IMG/VR virus record: IMGVR_UViG_3300020373_000003
Location: 1 to 60,307 of that record
Length of the DNA stretch: 60,307 nucleotides
Direction: 5' to 3' (one strand)
Source: a virus
Positions within the stretch are counted from its first letter, which is position 1, and every line of letters starts with the position of its first letter. A model generated the notes under the pieces. It did not search any database. It saw only the letters and a list, made by a program, of their open reading frames with translations, and had not been told where the DNA came from. A program made the position numbers and the translations under genes. This document shows positions 33,138-41,358 of the stretch, piece by piece.

Positions 33138-34952
33138 ATGCAATTTAACCAAGAACGATTAGACGAAGTAATTCCTCGGAAAGAAACGATAGTTAAGCAA
33201 AAATTAATGGACAAAATTAATGCTTTAGGAGCTGATTCGAGCACTTCTGTAAAAGATTTAACTTATTTGTCTAAATCCTTAGAGGTTTTAAATAAAAAAG
33301 TTAAAGAAGATACATTTACAGATGGAACAGGACCTGATTGCTATGGTCGTCGACTTAAACAACAAGAAGTACCGCATACTTCACTGCCTGGATGGAATAC
33401 AGGAAGAGGTGAATCAAGAAATGCGTCTCCTGCTCAATTTGGTATTTATACTTCGCACTATGCATGGTCATGTGGTATAACAATTTATGATGAAAAATGT
33501 GAACCAATGACTAATTCTCGTTGGTCATGGTGCCATCATTATGGTGGTTCTACCGGAGGGCAATACGGACCTTGGTCAACCGGACAAAGAAGTGCATGTT
33601 GGGATTGGAACGGTAATCCTTGTTATTTTAATACCCATACTCATACATCAAGTAGTCATTGCTATAATAATGGTGCAGATTCATGCGGACCACATGGTAA
33701 TAGTAACTTAATTACATCACCTGCGGCATCGTTATCTACTGTTTTTTGGAATAATGAAAATAACCAAGCAAGTGGTATTGGTATGCGACATGAAAAAAGA
33801 AACGAACAAATTGAAACCGGTAACTACGAACCAACAGACAAATATACATATTTAATATATCAAAATTCGTCTATTAGATTACGAAATAAAAAAGTTATGC
33901 CAGGAGCGGCTAACTTAGATTATTCCCAAAAAGCTACAACAAATGGTGATTCTGCCGCATATGGTTCATTATCACATAATGCAGAACGTAAAGAATTAGC
34001 AGTTTTAAATAGAAATCATGCTATTTTGAATCAAGAAAATCAGAATGGTTATTATTTTGATACAAAAATTTACAAAAATGTGCCCGACATTAATTTATCA
34101 ACTGATTTAGGTACAGCATTAGATAATGCTACATCAAAAACATTTCGAAATAGAATAGATGATGGTGGTGGCCAAGGTACTTATACTCCAATATCTAATG
34201 CTGGAAATAGTTTAGAATATGGTATTCAAGGTAGACAGATATATGGAAATACCCTTTATGATCCAGGCGAACGGGAAGAAGGAAGAGCAGGAATGAAAAT
34301 TGTATTAGTTGACACTGGTGATATTTATTGGAGTATTACTCATTCTTCTGCTCATTCTTTACATAGATGTAATAGATATACTGTTGACGGTGTAACAAAT
34401 GATGATTTTTATGCTGGAGGATTTGTACCAGTTTGGAATAAAATGGCCGCAATGGCTGGTTATAAAGGACAAGATGAATATTTAAATGAAAATCAAATTG
34501 GTTATGATGATAGAACTGAAGTAGTACAATATATGTATTTAAACAATTTTTATGGAAGAGAAGCAGGAACAAGTCATCCAAACGGAGCTTCTCATTCTCC
34601 TAATCATGTTAATATAATGAGTAGAAATCATAGAAATATTATATTACAAACGGCTTATTATCATTATGGTTGTGGAATGGCCGCATTTTTAATTGATAAA
34701 CGATTTAGTAGGCATCAAATTGCATGGTACACAAGGGACACAACATATGGATGTCAATGGGGTCCTTTTGGTGAAGAAGGTTTTGTTGCTAGTTTTAGTC
34801 GTAATAAGCATGGATCTGATGGCTCATATCGTTTATATCTTATGAGACAAGACCAAAATACAGGTACATGGATGCGGAGTGAAATGTCAAGAGCAATGGC
34901 ATCAACCAATCCTAATTATACAACATATCCAACATTGATACCAATACTGTAA
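33138..34952 (+). CDS. His/Trp-rich putative receptor-binding protein, paralogue 3
   Basis: Third copy (604 residues), 12 bases after copy 2. It has the shared N-terminal helices (VKQKLMDKINALGADSS) and an FNTHTHTSSSHCYNNGADSC block aligned with the HTHHCYINGTDAV block of copy 1. It lacks the GELGHYR motif (GPHGNSNL instead) and ends YTTYPTLIPIL. A conserved segment, VNIMSRNHRNIILQTAYYHYGCGMAAFLID, corresponds to VQSRNKRNVCMFGPYYYYGGGMCGWII in copy 1, apparently a structural core strand pair. An insertion near residues 340-400 makes it longer. Confidence 0.65.
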   Translation: MQFNQERLDEVIPRKETIVKQKLMDKINALGADSSTSVKDLTYLSKSLEVLNKKVKEDTFTDGTGPDCYGRRLKQQEVPHTSLPGWNTGRGESRNASPAQFGIYTSHYAWSCGITIYDEKCEPMTNSRWSWCHHYGGSTGGQYGPWSTGQRSACWDWNGNPCYFNTHTHTSSSHCYNNGADSCGPHGNSNLITSPAASLSTVFWNNENNQASGIGMRHEKRNEQIETGNYEPTDKYTYLIYQNSSIRLRNKKVMPGAANLDYSQKATTNGDSAAYGSLSHNAERKELAVLNRNHAILNQENQNGYYFDTKIYKNVPDINLSTDLGTALDNATSKTFRNRIDDGGGQGTYTPISNAGNSLEYGIQGRQIYGNTLYDPGEREEGRAGMKIVLVDTGDIYWSITHSSAHSLHRCNRYTVDGVTNDDFYAGGFVPVWNKMAAMAGYKGQDEYLNENQIGYDDRTEVVQYMYLNNFYGREAGTSHPNGASHSPNHVNIMSRNHRNIILQTAYYHYGCGMAAFLIDKRFSRHQIAWYTRDTTYGCQWGPFGEEGFVASFSRNKHGSDGSYRLYLMRQDQNTGTWMRSEMSRAMASTNPNYTTYPTLIPIL

Positions 34953-34966
34953 TACAAGGAAAATAA

Positions 34967-36916
34967 ATGGCAACTTTTAATAGTATAAAACAAAAATTGA
35001 TAGATAGAGTATATAACTTAGCTGGTTTTGCTAATGCCGCAGATACTAACTTTCTAGCAAAAGCATTAGATCAAATTGAATCTAATCCTCAACATCCATA
35101 TCTAGGTAGGGTTAATATTGAAAATGCAGAGTTAAATGAAGACGGTCTTGATAGAGAACGAGCAACTCAATCTACTTCTACTTCTGTAATTTCTCCTTTA
35201 GGGGGCGGAGTTCATAGAGAACAACAAACACGATCCGATGGAGAAATGGGAACATATACAAACTATCAAAATAATAAAGGCCAACGTGATGAGGCAAAAC
35301 CTCAATTTTCTATATGGAGTGCTCATAGTAATTATACAGGTGGTAGTATTACATATGATCAATATTTTCGGCCTTATGAACGAAGACAATATAAAACACA
35401 AGGTGGTCATTGGTATACAGGTGGAGATGGTGGAGATACAACATCATTATATTCAAGCCATCATAAAAATTGGGGTGCCCATAATAATCATTGTTGGTTA
35501 AAAACAGGATGTCATGCTACATCTAGTAATACATCAACAGGTGAACAACATCCAAGTGGAACAGATGCTGTCGGTGAAGTCGGACATTATAGAATTAAAA
35601 TGGGGCATGGAGCGATGCCAACATCAAGATTCCATGATTATGGTAATGCATTTAGATATGAGAATGTTGAAGCAGGTAGTTGTGATTTAGACCATAGACA
35701 ATCTTATATGAAATACCAAGGACATTATGTCCATTTAAGAGAGAAATGGATGCCAGGAACTCATGTAACATGGGCAAGTCATGATGCATGGGCTATGTAC
35801 GAATATAGAGGTTCTCCTTCTATGTATGAAATTACATATAATGAGGCTACAACTGTTGAATCAGGATATGGAACATTAACTTATAATAAAACAAGAGAAG
35901 AATTTGTAGTTGCTAATCAGTTAGCAGATGGTTCTGCAGGATACATTATGAAAATTTTTACTAATGTTCCAAAAATAGATAGATTAACTTGTTTAGAAGA
36001 TGTATTGTTAGAAGAAAATGCAGTTTATGTAAAATTTTCTTGGGGATCAGGATTTAACTCTGCAAATGCAGAATCACAACGATGTGGTAAATTTACTTTA
36101 GTAGATGATGGACAAATTTATGCTACTATGATGAATCTAAGTAATAACTATAATTTAGGAAAAATAGATAATACATGGCGAGATAAATCAACCCAATCAA
36201 CTGGCGATCAACCTAATAATAAAGTATATAGATTAATTATTACTAAACCAGGAAAAGGATATACTTCTGCTCCAACTTTTTCTATTGCGACACCGGCTGA
36301 TGTTAGTGGAACCCAAGCAACTGGTACAGTTACCGTGGCAAATGGGAGAGGAACAGATACAACTGTTGTTGATGGCGGTAGTCATTATGATTATTCAGTA
36401 GAACCTAATCCGGTTGTTACTATAGATAATGGTTCCACTGGTGGAACAGGAATGGAAATTAAAGCAGTATTAGTTACTATTGGTGCATTTTCTGCATTAG
36501 ATTCACAATCATTAAATAGTCCAACATATGGCAGAGATTCAGGACCGTATGGACAACGAATTGTAATGAGCAGAAATAAGCAAATAGTATATCATTATTG
36601 CCAATATTATGGATTAAGATGTGGTATGCGAAGTTGGATTATTGATAAAAAGAATAGTGAATGGACCCAAGGAGAATCTAATAGTGATAATTCTTATGGT
36701 TGGCAAGTAGTAGCATTTGGAGAAGAAGATTTTTATGTCCATCATGGAGATAATTGGGATAACCCTGATGATGGTTCACAACATCATGGTTATGTTTGGT
36801 ATCAAGTTGCACCACATGATGGTACATCGACTTCTTGGAAAAATAACATGATTGGCAAACATTTAGACATAATGGCACATACAACAAACTATCCGTGTGT
36901 GGTGCCAATCTTCTGA
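34967..36916 (+). CDS. His/Trp-rich putative receptor-binding protein, paralogue 4
   Basis: Fourth and longest copy (649 residues), 14 bases after copy 3. It has the shared helices (IKQKLIDRVYNLAGFAN), HPSGTDAVGEVGHYRIKMGHG, the SRNKQIVYHYCQYYGLRCGMRSWIID core, and an ending NYPCVVPIF. Residues about 420-505 contain an extra Ig-like insertion (RLIITKPGKGYTSAPTFSI with a later VTIDNGSTGGTG) that resembles a sheet region of the 1963-residue protein upstream. This suggests module exchange between the two. It closes the four-gene array; a double late promoter follows. Confidence 0.65.
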   Translation: MATFNSIKQKLIDRVYNLAGFANAADTNFLAKALDQIESNPQHPYLGRVNIENAELNEDGLDRERATQSTSTSVISPLGGGVHREQQTRSDGEMGTYTNYQNNKGQRDEAKPQFSIWSAHSNYTGGSITYDQYFRPYERRQYKTQGGHWYTGGDGGDTTSLYSSHHKNWGAHNNHCWLKTGCHATSSNTSTGEQHPSGTDAVGEVGHYRIKMGHGAMPTSRFHDYGNAFRYENVEAGSCDLDHRQSYMKYQGHYVHLREKWMPGTHVTWASHDAWAMYEYRGSPSMYEITYNEATTVESGYGTLTYNKTREEFVVANQLADGSAGYIMKIFTNVPKIDRLTCLEDVLLEENAVYVKFSWGSGFNSANAESQRCGKFTLVDDGQIYATMMNLSNNYNLGKIDNTWRDKSTQSTGDQPNNKVYRLIITKPGKGYTSAPTFSIATPADVSGTQATGTVTVANGRGTDTTVVDGGSHYDYSVEPNPVVTIDNGSTGGTGMEIKAVLVTIGAFSALDSQSLNSPTYGRDSGPYGQRIVMSRNKQIVYHYCQYYGLRCGMRSWIIDKKNSEWTQGESNSDNSYGWQVVAFGEEDFYVHHGDNWDNPDDGSQHHGYVWYQVAPHDGTSTSWKNNMIGKHLDIMAHTTNYPCVVPIF

Positions 36917-36924
36917 ATGAAAGG

Positions 36925-36932
36925 TATAAATA
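36925..36932 (+). promoter_or_regulatory. late promoter box TATAAATA
   Basis: Perfect TATAAATA just after the stop of paralogue 4. It is the distal member of two late boxes in the 94-base gap before the next gene. Confidence 0.6.
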
Positions 36933-36980
36933 TATAAAAGAACTTTGCACAGAAATGTAAATTGCATCGAATTGCAAATG

Positions 36981-36988
36981 ATAAATAT
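36981..36988 (+). promoter_or_regulatory. late promoter box ATAAATAT
   Basis: ATAAATAT, 22 bases before the ATG at 37011, is the proximal member of the pair. Confidence 0.6.
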
Positions 36989-37010
36989 ATTGTAAGTAAA
37001 AGGATTACAA

Positions 37011-37625
37011 ATGGCAAAAATAGATTTTGATACAAAAAACATTGGAAAACAAATTCATGATGACGGTGAATTTGATTTACCTGCACACTTACATAGCGGA
37101 GAAGGACAAGACTTAACTTTGCCATCTAGATACGGCATTAATAAATCAGAAGATCCTGTTATTGTGTTTGATAGATTTCCGGGGTGGACAGACGACGCGG
37201 CAAAGACAGAATTAGATAGAATTTGGACAGAAGATGTTTGGCCAAGCAGAGTTTCTCAATTTTTAGCCGCTACGGAACAAATAAAAGCAGAGGCTAACGC
37301 TAGATTTAGAGAAAGTGGATGGAAATTAGAAAAAGCATTAGATACCGCTGAAGGTGATTGGACACATGCCGATGTAACGGCCGCCTTAGCAGATAGAGCA
37401 GAAACGAGAACTAAATCAGGCGAGCACGAACAAAAAATTAAAGACGCATTAGTAGCAAGAAAACATCCAGATGATTGGCCAGCAATTGACGGTTGGACTT
37501 GTCCGTTAGCAGACAAGTATAAACCTGTTCAAGATGGATCAGATACAGCGGCAGGAATTGCGGCTACCAAAGCGGCAAGAGTAAAAGCAGACTTTGATGT
37601 TGATGATCCAGGTTCTGGACTTTAA
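37011..37625 (+). CDS. uncharacterised virion-block protein
   Basis: The 204-residue protein has a beta-type N-terminus (KIDFDTKNIGKQI, then EFDLPAHLHSGEGQDLTLPS) followed by Ala-rich, charged helices and a short Asp/Gly end. Base composition is less AT-rich than its neighbours and alanine codons are frequent. I do not recognise a family. Two late boxes precede it, so strong late expression is likely. Its stop overlaps by four bases the stop of the convergent halogenase gene. Confidence 0.55.
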   Translation: MAKIDFDTKNIGKQIHDDGEFDLPAHLHSGEGQDLTLPSRYGINKSEDPVIVFDRFPGWTDDAAKTELDRIWTEDVWPSRVSQFLAATEQIKAEANARFRESGWKLEKALDTAEGDWTHADVTAALADRAETRTKSGEHEQKIKDALVARKHPDDWPAIDGWTCPLADKYKPVQDGSDTAAGIAATKAARVKADFDVDDPGSGL

Positions 37626-39334
37626 AACATAGTTGTAATACTTTCAATATATTGGCGGGACTCTTTTATTTCAGAGTCCTGCAATTCCTCTACATGCTCT
37701 AACCATTTATATTGATCCTTTAAATCATAAGCATATTCACAAAAAACATCATTTAACCATTTTCGATGGGTTAATCTACCTAAAATAGTTCTAAGGGCCT
37801 GAAGGTATTCTTTTGGAGTTCTATCTTCTAATATAGCTCGTTCGTCTGCTAATGCTCCGGATTTATATGCTTCTTCTTGTCTTGGTGTTATCCAAACTTT
37901 AGATAAGTCCCAGCCATCTATTTCAGAGCCCAATTCATTACCTGCCGATAATAAACTAAATGCAGGTCTACCAAAAAATAAATGTTGTTGTTTATAATTC
38001 ATAACCTCTGAACCATGTTCTATATATTGTTTTCGTTTTTCTGCCCAATCATTCCAATATTTTGATTTATTATTTTTATTAAATGCATAATGAGCACCTA
38101 TATAATTAACTGTACAATCAAATGTATCGTGAACATATTTGTTATACATATCTATTTTTTCTTGATCCCACATGAAAAAATAGTTTACATCTAGTTGAGA
38201 TGTATCCCATGCACCGATAGATACCATTTGAACATCTTGTGGTAATTTATTTTGTTTTACTAATGATAAAAATGATATTAAATTATTATGCATAAAAAAT
38301 ATAGAAGTACTTTCTAATGGTTCTACAAATCCCGATGATAAGCCACAGGTTATCCAATTAGTACCTGCTTGCTTTTCATAGCATTCTGTGTTAAACTTAA
38401 TTAGTTGACAATCTTCATCTTTAACTCTATCACCATCATAACTATTTTTAAATTCTTGTAGTGCATCTTCTTCTGAGATATAATCTGTACTGAATACATA
38501 ACCTGTACCTATTCGATCACGTAAACCAATTTGCCATCGCCATCCTGCTTCCATTGTTTGGCATTCAACACAACTTAAATAAGGTAATTCGTTATCTTTA
38601 TCGACATAATCTATTCGGGTTGCCCATGCTCTATTATTTGGATTTTCGTCTTTCCAAGATTTAGGAGTTAACCCTATAGCATTAGGTACTAATCGCTTAA
38701 AACCACTACAATCAATAAAAAAGTCTGCTTCTATTCGTTGACCATCTTCAGTTACAAGATAATCAATTTTATCTCCATCTATAATTTTAACTTCTTTAAT
38801 CTTTTTATCTATTACTTTGGCACCTAGTTTCTTACCTTGTTTTATTAATGCTTCCCCTAATAATCCTGCATCAATATTATAAGCATATTCTCGCCACATT
38901 TTAGGTAACGGTGTATCCCAATGTTCTTGTTTTAAGAATGGAGATTTACCTGCTAATGCTAATTTTAACCCACACCAACTTTCCCAATATTCTTTAATAG
39001 GTCTATTAAAACTTACCATATCATGATATTCCATTGCAAAAAGCCCAATTGGTGTAAAATACGAATGATTATCACGTAACCAATCTTTACAATGAACTGC
39101 AAATTTAATAGCACCTCGAGCATCACCTAAACATACCTGTTCCGGATCCATCCCGCACATTTCTAAAAATATATTAATATTACCTACGGTTGCTTCACCT
39201 ACACCTACTATAGGTATTTCTTTAGAAGCAATCATTTCTATATCACAAATGTGACCTAATTTTTTTTGTAAAAATGCCAGAGCACTAGCACCTGCGGTCC
39301 CCCCGCCTATAATAACAATTTTTTTCTTTTCCAT
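37622..39334 (-). CDS. flavin-dependent (tryptophan-type) halogenase
   Basis: The 570-residue enzyme has the FAD-binding GGGTAG motif at 10-15, VGVGEATVGNINIFL at 44-57, and a candidate catalytic Lys77 in ARGAIKFAV. It also has GWRWQIGL in place of the WxWxIP motif, and SGFVEPLESTSI with the conserved Glu. These identify the tryptophan-halogenase family, which uses FADH2, oxygen and a halide to halogenate substrates. A cyanophage member (VirX1) has been described as an iodinating enzyme with broad substrate use. The phage substrate here is unknown. It is the only leftward gene inside the fibre block, with its own AAGGA ribosome site. Confidence 0.88.
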   Translation of the reverse strand: MEKKKIVIIGGGTAGASALAFLQKKLGHICDIEMIASKEIPIVGVGEATVGNINIFLEMCGMDPEQVCLGDARGAIKFAVHCKDWLRDNHSYFTPIGLFAMEYHDMVSFNRPIKEYWESWCGLKLALAGKSPFLKQEHWDTPLPKMWREYAYNIDAGLLGEALIKQGKKLGAKVIDKKIKEVKIIDGDKIDYLVTEDGQRIEADFFIDCSGFKRLVPNAIGLTPKSWKDENPNNRAWATRIDYVDKDNELPYLSCVECQTMEAGWRWQIGLRDRIGTGYVFSTDYISEEDALQEFKNSYDGDRVKDEDCQLIKFNTECYEKQAGTNWITCGLSSGFVEPLESTSIFFMHNNLISFLSLVKQNKLPQDVQMVSIGAWDTSQLDVNYFFMWDQEKIDMYNKYVHDTFDCTVNYIGAHYAFNKNNKSKYWNDWAEKRKQYIEHGSEVMNYKQQHLFFGRPAFSLLSAGNELGSEIDGWDLSKVWITPRQEEAYKSGALADERAILEDRTPKEYLQALRTILGRLTHRKWLNDVFCEYAYDLKDQYKWLEHVEELQDSEIKESRQYIESITTMF

Positions 39335-39344
39335 AATTCCTTGA

Positions 39345-39352
39345 ATAAATAT
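39345..39352 (+). promoter_or_regulatory. late promoter box ATAAATAT
   Basis: AATAAATAT lies in the 38-base gap between the halogenase start and the fibre gene starting at 39373, 20 bases before that ATG. Confidence 0.55.
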
Positions 39353-39372
39353 AATAATAAAGAGATAGTAAA

Positions 39373-40110
39373 ATGGCTTATATTGGTTTTGATGTTGAAA
39401 ATAGATTACACAATACTGCTTTTACATTTGATAGTTACACCTCGGATGGTGTTACTTCTATTTATGCTTTAAGTGTACCTAAACCCTTAACATCTAGGGC
39501 AGTACTTGTAAGTTTTGACGGGTTAACACAACAACCTGAATTAGATTACACGTTAGACGGGGAATCAAATTTAAAAATAATAAACGTTCCTGTTAATACA
39601 ACTCAAATACAAATTTTACATTTAACAAGACCTGTTCAACTTCATACTATACCTGATAAATCTATTAGTACAAGTAAATTAGTAGGTAATTTACAAACAC
39701 CTGGTGATTTAATTGTAGGTGGTAAATTAACCATATTAGGTGGCGATGAAGAATCTGTAAGTACAGTTCTTCCTGCTTTATCTGTTCAAGCATCGACTAT
39801 TCTTATAAACGCAGATGAAAGTGGTTCTGGTGTAACATTAGGATCTGCTGGTATAAAAATAGATAGAGGCTTATTAACAGATAAATCTTTTGTGTGGGAC
39901 GATACAGTAGATAAATGGTCCACAGAAGGTGAAACATTACTTGCCCCAGTCGAAGGAACTGTTACAGGTTCAGCAACATTAAATGTTTTAAAAGCCGGTG
40001 ATACAATGACCGGTGAATTAACCCTTTCTGGTGATCCTACACTAGAAGATTCCGCCGCAACTAAATCTTATGTTGATAGAAAAGCTCTTGTCAGTGCTCT
40101 TTTATTCTAA
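39373..40110 (+). CDS. tail-fibre protein with DGLTQ domain
   Basis: A 245-residue fibre protein. An N-terminal beta domain has VLVSFDGLTQQPELDYTLDG near residues 45-64, the DGLTQ-x-P motif also seen in the protein at 46718. A connector SISTSKLVGNLQTPGDLIVG follows, then a repeat-type shaft (LLINADESGSGVTLGSAGI-like pattern). It ends GDTMTGELTLSGDPTLEDSA and ATKSYVD, the classic phage fibre C-terminal connector. It follows the halogenase on the opposite strand and begins the second fibre operon. It is likely structural, possibly a fibre shaft. Confidence 0.7.
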   Translation: MAYIGFDVENRLHNTAFTFDSYTSDGVTSIYALSVPKPLTSRAVLVSFDGLTQQPELDYTLDGESNLKIINVPVNTTQIQILHLTRPVQLHTIPDKSISTSKLVGNLQTPGDLIVGGKLTILGGDEESVSTVLPALSVQASTILINADESGSGVTLGSAGIKIDRGLLTDKSFVWDDTVDKWSTEGETLLAPVEGTVTGSATLNVLKAGDTMTGELTLSGDPTLEDSAATKSYVDRKALVSALLF

Positions 40111-40118
40111 ATAAATAT
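40111..40118 (+). promoter_or_regulatory. late promoter box ATAAATAT
   Basis: ATAAATAT begins one base after the previous stop and 20 bases before the ATG at 40138; the ribosome site AGAGAG lies between. Confidence 0.55.
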
Positions 40119-40137
40119 AATAAAAGAGAGTAGGTAT

Positions 40138-40452
40138 ATGGCTTTAGCATCAACTGTGGTTGCAAATTCTAACACAACAATTATTTCTGGTACTGCCAAT
40201 AAAGTTAGAGCAGTTACATGTATATTTTTTTGTAATACACATGCTACAAATTCAGATATAATTACTGTCTATGCTGTACCAACAACAGGTACCGCAGATG
40301 ATAGTAATACTATTATAAAGTCTGCAGAAATAAATGCAACTGATACTTTAACATTTGACACAGAAAAATTATTATTAGATGATGGGGATTCTATTATTGG
40401 AATATGTACTACAGGAACAGTTAGTGCAACCGCATCATATACAGATGTATAG
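40138..40452 (+). CDS. small beta-rich virion protein
   Basis: A 104-residue, Thr/Ala/Asn-rich protein with alternating strands (VRAVTCIFFCNTHATN, DIITVYAVPTTGTADDSN, DSIIGICTTGTVSATASYTD). The two halves look like one beta-sandwich domain. I do not recognise a named family, but similar proteins occur next to fibre genes in marine phages, where they act as small structural or head-decoration proteins. A late promoter precedes it. Confidence 0.55.
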   Translation: MALASTVVANSNTTIISGTANKVRAVTCIFFCNTHATNSDIITVYAVPTTGTADDSNTIIKSAEINATDTLTFDTEKLLLDDGDSIIGICTTGTVSATASYTDV

Positions 40453-40462
40453 GAAAATATGA

Positions 40463-41347
40463 ATGGCAAGTAGATTAAAAGGTGTAAGTAGAACAGCAGG
40501 TGATGCAACTAGATTTGGTGGTCAAGTTCCTACGTTTTATTTAGATCCTAGTAATTTTACAGGAAGCAGTTTACCTGTATCAGCAGGAGGTACTGGAGGA
40601 ATAACTCTTCAAACCGCTAGGGATAGTTTAAGTGTTTATAGTCAAGATGAAATAGATACTAAAGTTTCTACTGCGGTATTAGGTAATGCTAATGTTATTG
40701 TTAATGGAACCAATAATATAACTGTAGACCCAACTTCTCTTAAATTTGTTTTAGATGGTACTCAAGTAGGGTTGTGGGACAATTCAACTGGAATTTTTGC
40801 GATAGCAGGTAATGTAACTATTTCAGGTACATTAGATGGTGTAACAAATGTTGCCGCTAAAGCAGAATCTGCTAGTAGTTGGGGCAATCATGCAAATATT
40901 GGTTATTTAACATCTGCTCCAACATATACTACACCCGAATTAGGAGATGTATCTAGTACAGCACCTGCAACAGGCCAATATTTAGCGTGGAATGGGTCGG
41001 AATATTCTCCTATATCATTTACTATTAGTCAATTTGGTATAAATGAATTAACTGATGTTGATACAGTAAATTTTACACCCGGAGTAGGTAATGTATTAAA
41101 ATGGAACGGGGCCAATTGGATAGCAGATAGTGATCTAAGTAATGCAATACAAGTATTAAACGATTTAAATGATGTAGATACACAATCGAATGCTCCTAGT
41201 ACTAATAAAGTATTAGCATTTACTGGAGCAGAATGGAGCCCGTTAGATTTAGATACAATATTATCAGATATAAATTTAACAACTGCAACTATTGGCACAG
41301 CAAATTTAACTGATTTGTCTGTTGATTTTGGTACAATATCGGATTAA
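40463..41347 (+). CDS. tail-fibre protein with collagen-like/GNHA repeats
   Basis: A 294-residue fibre protein. It starts with a short basic N-terminus (MASRLKGVSRTAGDATRFGG) and continues SAGGTGGITLQTARDSL, a classic phage fibre connector (AGGTGATTAAxAR type). Later segments WGNHANIGYLTS and the LGDVSSTAPATGQYLAWNG / LTDVDTVNFTPGVGNVLKWNG / LNDVDTQSNAPSTNKVLAF repeats (three units of about 50 residues) match the shaft repeats of the next protein. It probably forms a trimeric fibre segment. Confidence 0.7.
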   Translation: MASRLKGVSRTAGDATRFGGQVPTFYLDPSNFTGSSLPVSAGGTGGITLQTARDSLSVYSQDEIDTKVSTAVLGNANVIVNGTNNITVDPTSLKFVLDGTQVGLWDNSTGIFAIAGNVTISGTLDGVTNVAAKAESASSWGNHANIGYLTSAPTYTTPELGDVSSTAPATGQYLAWNGSEYSPISFTISQFGINELTDVDTVNFTPGVGNVLKWNGANWIADSDLSNAIQVLNDLNDVDTQSNAPSTNKVLAFTGAEWSPLDLDTILSDINLTTATIGTANLTDLSVDFGTISD

Positions 41348-41358
41348 AGGAATAATTA

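Noticed and set aside
30135-36916. Zinc metalloprotease in the His-rich paralogues
   Set aside because: The HxH and HH pairs are scattered, with no HExxH or similar catalytic motif.
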